Shown here piece after piece: positions 26,301-37,700 of a stretch of DNA of 64,000 bases (within the stretch, counting starts at the first letter, position 1; every line of letters starts with the position of its first letter). Made by a program: the position numbers and the translations under genes. The notes beneath the pieces are model-generated. The model was given only the letters and a program-made list of their open reading frames with translations. It was not told where the DNA came from and made no database searches. This DNA is from Osedax frankpressi (lineage: Eukaryota > Annelida > Polychaeta > Sabellida > Siboglinidae), in NCBI GenBank assembly GCA_964035775.1, contig OZ038313.1:2666001-2730000 (forward strand), read 5' to 3'.

Positions 26301-26953
26301 ATATTATTATTATAAAATGTATCAAATAATTAACAAATATAGTTATAATATATTAATTCAGGTATATTAAATATATACCTAATGATTAATATAGTGTTAC
26401 TTATTTAGTATTATACAATAATATTGCTTCATTATCTTTGTGAATCCGGTTTAAATAGCTTAGTATTAATAAACTAAAATATTGTTATTATAATGTAAAA
26501 CATTTTTATTATATGATTAAATTGTATTCAATAATATTTATTTTATCTACTATTATAATATGGAAATTGCACTAAAATGAATTGCTTATTTTACCTAAAA
26601 ATGAGCTATCAATATAATAAAATAAGCATATTATATTTTGTTGAACTATTTGTCTATATCAAAATTGAATATAATACACCATTATAATATACCAATATAA
26701 TATATCAATATAATATACCAATATAATATTCCTGTTTTTGTAATTATTTTATAATATGAATATATATTTTATAATAAAAATATATTTATTTTTTAAAACT
26801 ACCATATTAAATATTTACTATTAATTTATTATAATACAATTATATTAATATGTAATTATAACTCATAATATTACAGCGTTCAATACCTATGATTTGGACC
26901 AAAGTTCGGAGGCTCCATTCCTAGGTAACTACAGTGTAAAAAGATCCTACTAG
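22909..26953 (+). CDS. TMEM8: TMEM8/PGAP6-like multi-pass membrane protein, 3' exons
   Basis: Five exons are supported: 22909-23027, 23661-23845, 25186-25535, 25874-26040 and 26877-26953. They give 298 residues with intron phases 1, 0, 2 and 1, all consistent, and GT-AG borders. Order of parts: an EGF-like module (ECVDCGRNGQC ... YCKCSK ... GPKC), then about seven hydrophobic segments, then a short polar tail. This is the TMEM8 (post-GPI-attachment factor 6) arrangement. The fit extends to EGF cysteine spacing, the CTSNST that follows it, the D-x-E-x-L-x3-D block (DHEYLSVD) and the THS block before the last helix. The CREST-superfamily FYHACD segment is not seen, and the second His of the usual HSxxH is Leu. 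Human PGAP6 is a GPI-directed phospholipase A2; whether this protein is catalytic is doubtful. N-terminal exons and the signal peptide were not found. Exons are GC-richer than the introns. Confidence 0.78.
23332..23370. repeat. (TA)n microsatellite in intron
   Basis: Pure TA run of about 38 bp between the EGF-like exon and the first transmembrane exon of the TMEM8-like gene. Confidence 0.95.
23661..23845 (+). CDS. TMEM8: TMEM8-like exon: end of EGF module and first two membrane helices
   Basis: Acceptor CGCTCTCAG before 23661 and donor CCACG|GTTAGT after 23845. The first two bases complete a codon with the preceding exon, giving CKCSK-D-SVGPKC, which restores the CxCx8C spacing of the EGF end. 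CTSNSTETPVPTEF (a likely N-glycosylated linker) follows, then two hydrophobic stretches, AMYSDFVVSGCTIVPMFLAL and GASTIVYLAFLITST. An alternative upstream ATG at 23603 gives a longer frame but would destroy the EGF match. Confidence 0.78.
24230..25135. repeat. Pyrimidine-rich minisatellite derived from a splice acceptor
   Basis: About 14 irregular units of roughly 52-75 bp. Each contains CCACCAACACAGCTCACATC followed by CCCACTGACCTCCCTC-type sequence and variable CTCCTTGACC/CTCTCTGACC spacers. The core is nearly the same as the real 3' splice junction of the next exon (CTCCAACGCAG|CTCACGTCCC, then TCACTGACC), so the array appears to have grown from that junction. Core positions are near 24278, 24343, 24407, 24482, 24533, 24584, 24658, 24711, 24775, 24850, 24933, 24986, 25050 and 25123. 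The reading frames here are shadows. Confidence 0.9.
25186..25535 (+). CDS. TMEM8: TMEM8-like exon: conserved Asp block and three membrane helices
   Basis: Acceptor CAACGCAG before 25186 (phase 0) and donor TCAAA|GTAGTT after 25535 (phase 2). It encodes LTSLTDHEYLSVDLLST, matching the TMEM8 D-x-D/E-x-L-x3-D block. Hydrophobic segments follow around ALHMLVISATLAVSLISV, TYFYTATWACLRV and ACGVGAVLIGVAALIL. The family normally has a FYHACD segment and about ten more residues before the Asp block; these are missing at the junction with the previous exon. They could sit on an unseen micro-exon or be lost. Splicing to one of the upstream minisatellite copies is also conceivable. Confidence 0.78.
25874..26040 (+). 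CDS. TMEM8: TMEM8-like exon: last two membrane helices
   Basis: Acceptor CGTCTGAG before 25874 in phase 2; the joined codon reads AAC. It encodes CFYYSVARMFVVVATVCYYE, then RFSDAHTHSAALVAS and FCVVVAIVMVMPNPRKTYH. This aligns with the end of TMEM8 proteins, where xHSxWH precedes the final helix and a PPR-type basic edge. Here the first His is present (THS) and the second is Leu. Two 3' choices exist: splice at ACC|GTAGGA after 26040 into the exon at 26877, or read on to a TAG at 26055-26057 with a tail ending RRTHC. Confidence 0.72.
26877..26953 (+). CDS. TMEM8: TMEM8-like candidate last exon: polar C-terminal tail
   Basis: Acceptor AATATTACAG before 26877. In the phase required by the preceding donor it is open for 24 residues (FNTYDLDQSSEA, then PFLGNYSVKRSY) and ends at TAG 26951-26953. 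Base composition is clearly less AT-rich than its surroundings. An AATAAA follows three bases after the stop codon. The preceding donor (GTAGGA) is only moderate, so this tail is less certain than the membrane exons. Confidence 0.5.
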
Positions 26954-26955
26954 TA

Positions 26956-26961
26956 AATAAA
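26956..26961 (+). terminator. Candidate polyadenylation signal, TMEM8-like gene
   Basis: AATAAA immediately downstream of the stop codon of the candidate last exon. Such hexamers are frequent by chance in DNA this AT-rich; position is the only support. Confidence 0.35.
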
Positions 26962-27545
26962 TTGCTCACACAATTCAATCAAAAGAAATGTAAACAAGTC
27001 AAGAGATTTCTAGTTACAATCAAGTTGAACCAATATCTTAAATTTGAATATATTATTGTTTATATAAAATGATTATTAATATTAATTTGTTTTAAACTAA
27101 TCATAACTTTTTTTCATTCAAAATAAGAATTATTCTACTTCAGTTTTCTAACTAAATACATGTTCCATTGTATTTAATACAACAACGAAATACATGTAAT
27201 TACATTCATTAAAATATGTACTACTATTCTTGTTTTATGAATAAGAGTTGTAAAATTATTGTTTTCATGGATCTTCAATATATACAAAGTGAAAACCCTT
27301 GTAAATACAACTTTTTAACACATTTATTTACTTTATTGATATTACTATATTGTTATGAGATATCATTTTATTTTTTCATATTTATCACAATTTTATTGTT
27401 ATCAATATCGGAATATTTTATTAAATAAATAATTATAAAATTAAATAAACTATTTTTTATTTGAACTCCTCTTAAATCATATTTACTTTGTGAATATATG
27501 ATACAATTAAGCTTTAAATACTATTTTTTTAATGATATAATCTAA
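26962..27545. other. No gene seen; AT-rich spacer
   Basis: AT-rich DNA without splice-bounded coding sequence. A 70-codon Phe/Ile/Leu/Tyr-rich frame at 27216-27428 reflects base composition and is not taken as a gene. Confidence 0.5.
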
Positions 27546-27549
27546 GTTT

Positions 27550-28065
27550 AATGATTAAACTTTTTTACAGAACTAGATTTTATGTGTTATTCATTTTTTT
27601 TACTATGATCAATAAAATAGCTCGTAATTCGGTAAATAATTTTTTAATTAATATAAACGTACCAAGAATATTAAAAAGATCATAAATATACATATAAAAG
27701 TATATTGTAAAAGTATATTGTAAAAGTATATTGTAAAAGTATATTGTAAAAGTATATTGTAAAAGTATATTGTATAATTAAAAACAATAAATTTCGAGTA
27801 TATCAAAAAAATAATTTAATTATCTTTAAATTTACATATTATTTTACTAATATTTATATTAATTAAAGTATGTACATTGTAAATATCTTGTAAAAGTTAT
27901 AGATAATATAATAATCTTTACAATAGTTTTAAAATTTAATTAAAATAATAAATATAGCAAAAGTTATGTTATATAAAAGGCATTGTATTACATCTGATTT
28001 ACAATTAAAGTTGTAAAAATATAAATTTATAAATACATATGGCTTATTTAATTTCTCATTAATTA
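27550..28065 (+). repeat. Decayed copy of a dispersed repeat (partner at 52.2-52.66 kb, inverted)
   Basis: Shared blocks include ACTAGATTTTA, TTTACTATGATCAATAAAAT, GAGTATATCAAAAAAATAAT, TTTTACTAATATTTATAT and AAAAGTTATGTTATATAAA. All occur in the same order on the opposite strand between about 52660 and 52220, inside the TTAA-flanked element at 51382-52693. A shorter piece (ATTACTTTTACGAGATATGT) is also near 44885. This is therefore an old interspersed family with at least two long copies here. Ends and target duplication are not recognisable in this copy. Confidence 0.7.
27696..27774. repeat. Short tandem repeat, 13-bp unit
   Basis: Six consecutive copies of AAAAGTATATTGT inside the dispersed repeat copy. 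They are absent from the partner copy at 52 kb, so the expansion is specific to this copy. Confidence 0.9.
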
Positions 28066-28117
28066 TGAACATTTCTTATCTAAAACTCATAATAAAGATA
28101 TCTAACTACTGCACACT

Positions 28118-28691
28118 AGGGTGGATCACTTTGATACTTTTTTCAAATTATTTATTGGCTCATCTATTATATATAGTAAATATATGAGTTATAATGAATA
28201 TATATAAATTTTAATTTTTTTTTAAATTATGGCTGAGCGCAACCCCATTCAAATTTAACATGGAAGAGATACAATATTTAACATGCAAAACATAGGAGCA
28301 ATATTAAAATTATAAAATTGAATGGTAATAATGATTTTTTAATAATGAAAAATGACTAAAAGCTTTATATGATATATTATTAAATAAAAACATATTTAAA
28401 TAATTTTTTAAAAATTGTTATCAAGAAATTCCAGGAAAATAAAAATTTACATGAGCATAAACAAAGAATAATAAAATGGCGGAAATAATAGGGTAAACAA
28501 GTATTTATTTATTTTTAATGGGAAATTTTTCTTAAAAATAATTATAATTTTGAATAAGTCGATAAATTCAGACTTCTGGCGCTAACTCAATATTGCAAAT
28601 AATTTTTTTTTAATTATATGATTAATTTTTATATGCCTTAAAGTTTATATGCTGAGTGAGCCAGTTAATTCTGAAAAAAGTGATCCACCTT
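28118..28691. mobile_element. Non-autonomous DNA transposon (MITE), 10-bp target duplication
   Basis: Terminal inverted repeats AGGGTGGATCACTTT (left) and AAGGTGGATCACTTT (right, reverse complement) match at 14 of 15 positions, and similarity continues more weakly through TTTTTTCA and TGGCTCA. Direct repeats ACTGCACACT flank it at 28108-28117 and 28692-28701. The duplicated sequence could be read as up to 12 bp because of end ambiguity. The 574-bp interior is AT-rich with no transposase. A target duplication of 9-11 bp is typical of Mutator-like elements, which is the suggested but unproven superfamily. Confidence 0.8.
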
Positions 28692-28701
28692 ACTGCACAC
28701 T

Positions 28702-30242
28702 AATGAATTATCTATTTAATGTTCAAATAAAATACTAATTTAGTATATTAATGAAAACTATTTTTTATAATACATAACTTACTCTGTATTACAGTAACAG
28801 TTCTAGTACTTCATTAATATAAACTACAATTATAATACTTTATAACTTCTTCTATATTACAGTATAACAGCTCTAATACCTCATTAAAATTGTCTTTATG
28901 TAATATTGTATAAGATACAATATTAAATAAATTATTAGTGTTTTTTTGAATAGTTATTTATTCAAACATTTATTAATACAATATATTGTTAATAATTAAT
29001 GTAATATATAATAATTTATTTATATATATTTAAAATTCTAAATTCTAAAAACCGCACCCTTAGGGTGTTTCTATTCACAGTAAAAGTTTCTATTCACAGC
29101 GGAAGTAACAACCTACAAGGATATCAGTTTTTCACAAATTCTTTTATAATCTCCTTTACAATGTTAACTACATCAACCATTCTTTATTTGCTCATAAAGA
29201 TCAACTTTTGTGTTTTCAGTAAAGTAGGAAGTACATTCATTGTGAGTCCGTTAAATGTATCGTTTTAGTTCAATTAATTAATGAGTTCAATCTTTACTAT
29301 ACAGATGAGTAAATTATATAAATATGGCAATATTTATAAAACACAATATGATGTATGTAATAATAAACAGTTAATTGTAAAAAATGTAATTTATAAAATC
29401 TACATTTTGTTTTTAAATAATTAAAATAACAAATTATCTATTAATATATTTATTAAATTAGAAATAAAGATTTGTAATATATATTACCAAAAAAGAGAAT
29501 ATGTAAATATTATCAATAAATATTTGTATCTTATTAGTGGTAATATTAGGAATCTTGGAAAGGGATTCTATGATATCGCGGTGAATACCATTTTTATTAA
29601 GTACTTGTTAACTGAATGATATTCCAGGAATTTTTCTTTTAATATTCCGCAACAATTTGTAAAAAATATTCCGGAAATTTCTGCACAAAAACGTAAACAC
29701 TTTTTTCAGGAAAATGTATTCTAAATTGTAATCAATTATTCCGGAATATTTGGTTATATATTTGGTATAGAAATCAAGAACGTAAGATGTCCTTACGCGG
29801 CGGGAATATATAGTACGCTTGGTTCAGATTAAAGGATACTCATAGCAACTGGAGACAGTTGAAATATCAAAATAAATATCAGTGATATTTAATAATTACA
29901 TTTAGTATATTATTTTAATGTTTAGAACAATAAGATTATAGATACATATGATACTATATAAGCATTCAATATATACTTCTATTAACGAAATTTGGTCAAT
30001 ATTACGATAAAATATTTAATAAATATGACATATATTATTACTGTTATCAAACGCCATTCTATTTATTTTAAAATATTTACAGCAACTCTATAAATTATAA
30101 AATTATTCGGGATAAAATGAATACTATAGCTAATAGTTATTAGCTATATAGATATAGCTATTAGCTATATCAAAATGATATTAGGAATTATCATATATCT
30201 ATTTTATCTATAATAATATATTACGAGTTCATAAAATCACAG
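28702..30242. other. AT-rich spacer with one weak exon candidate
   Basis: Mostly featureless AT-rich DNA. One candidate exon on the + strand, 29100-29239, has acceptor TTCTATTCACAG and donor ATT|GTGAGT. Its only open frame encodes GSNNLQGYQFF and a hydrophobic stretch IISFTMLTTSTILYLLIK. I recognise no family. A duplicated TTTCTATTCACAG precedes it at 29073 and 29088. Its phases do not fit the neighbouring candidate exon at 30243. Confidence 0.25.
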
Positions 30243-30315
30243 CGATCAGATCAATATCTCCTACTACTACGATATCGAAGATTTCGTGGCAAACATTTTT
30301 GACGACCTGTCATAG
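30243..30315 (+). CDS. Candidate orphan terminal exon
   Basis: Acceptor AAAATCACAG before 30243, then 23 open codons (DQINISYYYDIEDF, VANIFDDLS) to TAG at 30313-30315. GC content rises sharply compared with both flanks, as in the TMEM8-like exons. It would require a phase-2 upstream exon, which I did not find. No family is recognised; it could be an isolated gene fragment. Confidence 0.3.
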
Positions 30316-30569
30316 TCCTTCCCGTATATTCGGGCAAATTTTGAGATTTTTAAAAAATGTATTTCTATGTTTAATAATAATTCATCTCTCACTAAAAGAA
30401 ATCATTATACACCTCATAATATACAAATCGACATCGAATATTACCGTATACTTTTGATTCTATAATATAGAATGAAATAAAGAATATGGTGTGGACATAA
30501 TTATATATTTTTTAAATAGTGAGGCATTATATAACATGTTTGAGATATCCTCGACATTTTTGTATTTAG

Positions 30570-30907
30570 AAATTAAACATATAAGAATGTCATTAAGTTA
30601 TTGCATTACATAACAATTCTAAAGGAATTTTATATGAAGTGTAAGAAAGAACAATTGAAGGTAAGTTTATTATTTATTGACATACTTGATAATAATAATA
30701 AATTTGGAATAAACAATGATATATATTATCACAAGATACATTAGTATCTTCATATATGTACAATAAACTTTTGTTTACATAAATAATAGCATTATCATAG
30801 TTAATACTTTTGTACATGGCATTATCTATAACTGACCGATGGTCTGTTTAGATGTCTAACATTCATAGACAATTATATTAACTCTATATACATAAATACA
30901 GTTAACA
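30570..30907 (-). pseudogene. Kelch gene 3'-end fragment, copy 1
   Basis: Matches the 3' UTR and last coding part of the intact kelch gene (38680-39058). Shared blocks are TTATTGCATTACATAACAAT, AGTTTATTATTTATTGACA, TGTACAATAAAC, AACTGACC-ATGGTC and CATAAATACAGTTA. The frame is broken by substitutions and indels. It stops abruptly at about 30907, where one satellite monomer begins, so the rest of the gene copy was lost at a satellite junction. Confidence 0.85.
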
Positions 30908-30908
30908 T

Positions 30909-30965
30909 TTGGTATAGATACTGCAGTACGAAGTTAGATTATGCACTATATATATAGTAAATAGT
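30909..30965 (+). repeat. Single-monomer satellite remnant
   Basis: One diverged monomer (TGGTATAGATACTGCAGTAC, then GAAGTTAGATTATGCACTAT) between kelch copy 1 and the duplicated flank. It is in the same orientation as the big arrays. It occupies the place that the 6.5-kb block 2 occupies relative to the intact gene. Confidence 0.93.
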
Positions 30966-31304
30966 CTAATATAATAGATTAGATACTATATAAAATATAG
31001 TTCTTATAAATAGTAAAACTTGCATTCAAACATCTAATGTATAATTGACATATTTTATTAGTTATATACTTCCATATTTAATATTCTAAATTCTAAAATA
31101 AAAAATAAATTTCAAGTTTTAAAAAATTTTTTTTTGATCAAACATTAATTAATCACAATAAGAATTTCTAAAAATAATTAACTCTTGTATAATATTATTT
31201 TAATTGGGAATGTATACAATAATATTTCTAATTAATTACATAAGGAATCTAATTTTAGCATAAATAAATTTTGTATGTAATTGATTAAATATAAATTATG
31301 CGGA
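30966..31304. repeat. Duplicated satellite-to-kelch flank, copy 1
   Basis: Corresponds to 38306-38690. Shared blocks include TCTAATATAATAGATTAGAT, ACATCTAAT, AAACATTAATTAAT, TTATTTTAATTGGGAAT and ACATAAGGAATCTAATTTTA. Its first bases look like a degenerate satellite monomer merging into unique DNA. Confidence 0.85.
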
Positions 31305-31575
31305 TGAGAATTTCATTACATAACAATTCTAAAGGAATTTTATATAAAGTGTAAGAAGAACAATAGAAGTAAAGTTTATTATTTATTGACACAATTTTAT
31401 AACAATAACTCACTCGTGCATTAGAACTAAACGATGACAAGATACATTTTCAAATAATAAATATTTAATGTTATTGTCTAATGAAATGTAAAAAACATTA
31501 CCACAGTCTAGTGTGTACATTGTACACTGTACAATAAACGTTGTATACATCAATAACAGAATTATCATGGTTAAT
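31305..31575 (-). pseudogene. Kelch gene 3'-end fragment, copy 2
   Basis: Second decayed copy of the kelch 3' UTR and last codons, matching 38690-38945. Shared blocks include ATTACATAACAAT, AAGTTTATTATTTATTGACA, ACTAAACGATGACAAGATAC, TTTAATGTTATTGTCTAATG and ACATCAATAACAGAATTA. It is truncated on the 5' gene side and followed by about 210 bp of unrelated AT-rich DNA before satellite block 2. Confidence 0.85.
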
Positions 31576-31787
31576 AGAAACTGATTTATTACTTATATTA
31601 GATTATCAGTAGATTATAAGTTAACATTACTTCCTACTGGGTTTATTGTATAGAATTACTTCCCACTACTTTATTGTTTGGAATCCCCCTAATGGGTTAT
31701 TGGTTTTAAGATCTATCTTAAATAATTATTTATTGGAATATCTTTTCACAGGGGTAAAGAATATATTATTTTGCCAGCATTTATTTG

Positions 31788-34700
31788 TTAGATTATACAC
31801 TATTGATATAGAGGAGCTAGTCTAATGTAATGGTATATATACTGTAGTATGAAGTTAGATTATACACTATAGATATAGAGGAGCTAGTCTAATGGTATAG
31901 ATACTGTAGTATGAAGTTAGATTATACACTATATATATAGAGGAGCTAGTCTAATGGTATAGATACTGTAGTATGAAGTTAGATTATACACTATAGATAT
32001 AGAGGAGCTAGTCTAATGTAATGGTATAGATACTGTAGTATGAAGTTAGATTAAACACTATAGATATAGAGGAGCTAGTCTAATGTAATGGTATAGATAT
32101 TGCAGTATGAAGTTAGATTATACACTATAGATATAGAGGAGCTAGTCTAATGTAATGGTATAGATACTGTAGTATGAAGTTAGATTATACACTATAGATA
32201 TAGAGGAGCTAGTCTAATGTAATGGTATAGATACTGCAGTATGAAGTTAGATTATACACTATAGATATAGAGGACAAGTCTAATGTAATGGTATAGATAC
32301 TGTAGTATGAAGTTAGATTATACACTATAGATATAGAGGAGCTAGTCTAATTGTATAGATACTGTAGTATGAAGTTAGATTATACACTATAGATATAGAG
32401 GAGCTAGTCTAATGTAATGGTATAGATACTGTAGTATGAAGTTAGATTATATACTATAGATATAGAGGAGCTAGTCTAATTGTATAGATACTGTAGTATG
32501 AAGTTAGATTATATACTATAGATATAGAGGACAAGTCTAATGTAATGGTATAGATACTGCAGTATGAAGTTAGATTATACACTATAGATATAGAGGAGCT
32601 AGTCTAATGTAATGGTATAGATACTGTAGTATGAAGTTAGATTATACACTATAGATATAGAGGAGCTAGTCTAATTGTATAGATACTGTAGTATGAAGTT
32701 AGATTATACACTATAGATATAGAGGAGCTAGTATAATGTAAAGGTATAGATACTGTAGTATGAAGTTAGATTATACACTATAGATATAGAGGAGCTATTC
32801 TAATGTAATGGTATAGATACTGTAGTATGAAGTTAGATTATACACTATAGATATAGAGGAGCTAGTCTAATGTAATGGTATAGATACTGTTGTATGAAGT
32901 TAGATTATACACTATAGATATAGAGGAGCTAGTCTAATGTAATGGTATAGATACTGTAGTATGAAGTTAGATTATACACTATAGATATAGATGAGCTAGT
33001 CTAATGTAATGGTATATATACTGTAGTATGAAGTTAGATTATACACTATAGATATAGAGGACAAGTCTAATGTAATGGTATAGATACTGTAGTATGAAGT
33101 TAGATTATAGACTATAGATATAGAGGAGCTAGTCTAATGTAATGGTATAGATACTGTTGTATGAAGTTAGATTATACACTATAGATATAGAGGAGCTAGT
33201 CTAATGTAATGGTATAGATACTGTAGTATGAAGTTAGATTATACACTATAGATATAGATGAGCTAGTCTAATGTAATGGTATAGATACTGTAGTATGAAG
33301 TTAGATTATACACTATAGATATAGAGGAGCTAGTCTAATGTAATGGTATAGATACTGCAGTATGAAGTTAGATTATACACTATAGATATAGAGGAGCTAG
33401 TCTAATGTAAAGGTATAGATACTGTAGTATGAAGTTAGATTATACACTATAGATATAGAGGAGCTAGTCTAATGGTATAGATACTGTAGTATAAAGTTAG
33501 ATTATACACTATAGATATAGAGGAACTAGTCTAATGTAATGGTATAGATACTGCAGTATGAAGTTAGATTATACACTATAGATATAGATGACAAGTCTAA
33601 TGTAATGGTATAGATACTGCAGTATGAAGTTAGATTATACACTATAGATATAGAGGAGCTAGTTTAATGTAATGGTATAGATACTGTAGTATGAAGTTAG
33701 ATTATACACTATAGATATAGAGGACAAGTCTAATGTAATGGTATAGATACTGTAGTATGAAGTTAGATTATACACTATAGATATAGAGGAGCTAGTCTAA
33801 TGTAATGGTATAGATACTGCAGTATGAAGTTAGATTATACACTATAGATATAGAGGAGCTAGTCTAATGTAATGGTATAGATACTGTAGTATGAAGTTAG
33901 ATTATACACTATAGATATAGAGGAGCTAGTCTAATGTAATGGTATAGATACTGTAGTATGAAGTTAGATTATACACTATAGATATAGAGGAACTAGTCTA
34001 ATGGTATAGATACTGTAGTATGAAGTTAGATTATACACTATAGATATAGAGGAGCTAGTCTAATGGTATAGATACTGTAGTATGAAGTTAGATTATACAC
34101 TATAGATATAGAGGAGCTAGTCTAATGGTATAGATACTGTAGTATGAAGTTAGATTATACACTATAGATATAGAGGACAAGTCTAATTGTATAGATACTA
34201 TAGTATGAAGTTAGATTATACACTATAGATATAGAGGAGCTAGTCTAATGTAATGGTATAGATACTGTAGTATGAAGTTAGATTATACACTATAGATATA
34301 GAGGAGCTAGTCTAATGTAATGATATAGATACTGCAGTATGAAGTTAGATTATACACTATAGATATAGAGGAACTAGTCTAATGTAATGGTATAGATACT
34401 GTAGTATGAAGTTAGATTATACACTATAGATATAGAGGAGCTAGTCTAATGTAATGGTATAGATACTGTAGTAGGAAGTTAGATTATACACAATAGATAT
34501 TGAGTAGCTAGTCTAATGTAATGGTATAGATGAATAGAGGAGCTAGTCTAATGTAATGGTATAGATACTGCATTATGAAGTTAGATTATACACTATAGAT
34601 ATAGAGGAACTAGTCTAATGTAATGGTAAAGATACTGTAGTATGAAGTTAGATTATACACTATAGATATAGAGGAGCTAGTCTAATGTAATGGTATAGAT

Positions 34701-37700
34701 ACTGTAGTATGAAGTTAGATTATACACTATAGATATAGAGGAGCTAGTCTAATGTAATGGTATAGATAATGCAGTATGAAGTTAGATTATACACTATAGA
34801 TATAGAGGAGCTAGTCTAATGTAATGGTATAGATACTGTAGTATGAAGTTAGATTATACAATATAGATATAGAGGAGCTAGTCTAATGTAATGGTATAGA
34901 TACTGTAGTATGAAGTTAGATTATACACTATAGATATAGAGGAGCTAATCTAATGGTATAGATACTGCAGTATGAAGTTAGATTATACACTATAGATATA
35001 GAGGAGCTAGTCTAATGTAATAGTATAGATACTGTAGTATGAAGTTAGATTATACACTATAGATATAGAGGACAAGTCTAATGTAATGGTATATATACTG
35101 CAGTATGAAGTTAGATTATACACTATAGATATAGAGGAGCTAGTCTAATGTAATGGTATAGATACTGTAGTATGAAGTTAGATTATACACTATAGATATA
35201 GAGGAGCTAGTCTAATGGTATAGATACTGCAGTATGAAGTTAGATTATACACTATAGATATAGAGGAGCTAGTCTAATGTAATAGTATAGATACTGTAGT
35301 ATGAAGTTAGATTATACACTATAGATATAGAGGACAAGTCTAATGTAATGGTATAGATACTGCAGTATGAAGTTAGATTATACACTATAGATATAGAGGA
35401 GCTAGTCTAATGTAATGGTATAGATACTGTAGTATGAAGTTAGATTATACACTATAGATATAGAGGAGCTAGTCTAATGTAATGATATAGATACTGTAGT
35501 ATGAAGTTAGATTATACACTATAGATATAGAGGAGCTAGTCTAATGTAATGATATAGATACTGTAGTATGAAGTTAGATTATACACTATAGATATAGAGG
35601 AGCTAGTCTAATGTAATGGTATAGATACTGCAGTATGAAGTTAGATTATACACTATAGATATAGAGGAGCTAATCTAATGGTATAGATACTGTAGTATGA
35701 AGTTAGATTATACACTATAGATATAGAGGAGCTAGTCTAATGGTATAGATACTGTAGTATGAAGTTAGATTATACACTATAGATATAGAGGAGCTAGTCT
35801 AATGTAATGGTATAGATACTGTAGTATGAAGTTAGATTATACACTATAGATATAGAGGAGCTAGTCTAATGTAATGGTATAGATACTGTAGTATGAAGTT
35901 AGATTATACACTATAGATATAGAGGAGCTAGTCTAATGTAATGGTATAGATACTGTAGTATGAAGTTAGATTATACACTATAGATATAGAGGAGCTAGTC
36001 TAATGTAATGGTATAGATACAGTAGTATCAAGTTAGATTATACACTATAGATATAGAGGAGCTAGTCTAATGTAATGGTATAGATACAGTAGTATCAAGT
36101 TAGATTATACACTATAGATATAGAGGAGCTAGTCTAATGTAATGGTATAGATACTGTAGTATGAAGTTAGATTATACACTGTAGATATAGAGGACAAGTC
36201 TAATGTAATGATATAGATACTGCAGTATGAAGTTAGTTTATACACTATAGATATAGAGGAGCTATTCTAATGTAATGGTATAGATACTGTAGTATGAAGT
36301 TAGATTATACACTATAGATATAGAGGAGCTAGTCTAATGTAATGGTATAGATAATGCAGTATGAAGTTAGATTATACACTATAGATATAGAGGAGCTAGT
36401 CTAATGTAATGGTATAGATACTGCAGTATGAAGTTAGATTATACACTATAGATATAGAGGAGCTAGTCTAATGTAATGGTATAGATACTGCAGTAAGAAG
36501 TTAGATTATACACTATAGATATAGAGGACAAGTCTAATGTAATGGTATAGATACTGTAGTATGAAGTTAGATTATACACTATAGATATAGAGGAGCTAGT
36601 CTAATGTAATGGTATAGATACTGCAGTATAAAGTTAGATTATACACTATAGATATAAAGTAGCTAGTCTAATGTAATGGTATAGATACTGTAGTATGAAG
36701 TTAGATTATACACTATAGATATAGAGGAACTAGTCTAATGTAATGGTATAGATACTGCAGTATGAAGTTAGATTATACACTATAGATATAGAGGACAAGT
36801 CTAATGTTATGGTATAGATACTGTAGTATGAAGTTAGATTATACACTATAGATATAGAGGACAAGTCTAATGTAATGGTATAGATACTGTAGTATGAAGT
36901 TAGATTATACACTATAGATATAGAGGAGCTAGTCTAATGTAATGGTATATATACTGTAGTATGAAGTTAGATTATACACTATATATATAGAGGAGCTAGT
37001 CTAATTGTATAGATACTGTAGTATGAAGTTAGATTATACACTATAGATATAGAGGAGCTAGTCTAATGTAATGGTATAGATACAGTAGTATCAAGTTAGA
37101 TTATACACTATAGATATAGAGGAGCTAGTCTAATGTAATTGTATAGATACTGTAGAATGAAGTTAGATTATACACTATAGATATAGAGGAGCTAGTCTAA
37201 TGGTATAGATAATGTAGTATGAAGTTAGATTATACACTATAGATATAGAGGAGCTAGTCTAATGGTATAGATACTGTAGAATGAAGTTAGATTATACACT
37301 ATAGATATAGAGGAGCTAGTCTAATGGTATAGATACTGTAGAATGAAGTTAGATTATACACTATAGATATAGAGGAGCTAGTCTAATGGTATAGATACTG
37401 TAGTATGAAGTTAGATTATACACTTAAGATATAGAGGAGCTAGTCTAATGTAATGGTATAGATACTGCAGTATGAAGTTAGATTATACACTATATATATA
37501 GAGGAGCTAGTCTAATGGTATAGATACTGCAGTATGAAGTTAGATTATACACTATAGATATAGAGGAGCTAGTCTAATGTAATGGTATAGATACTGTAGT
37601 ATGAAGTTAGATTATACACTATAGATATAGAGGAGCTAGTCTAATGTAATGGTATAGATACTGTAGTATGAAGTTAGATTATACACTATAGATATAGATG

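Noticed and set aside
27216-27428. 70-codon hydrophobic ORF
   Set aside because: Phe/Ile/Leu/Tyr composition is expected from AT-rich DNA; no splice sites, neighbours or motif support it.
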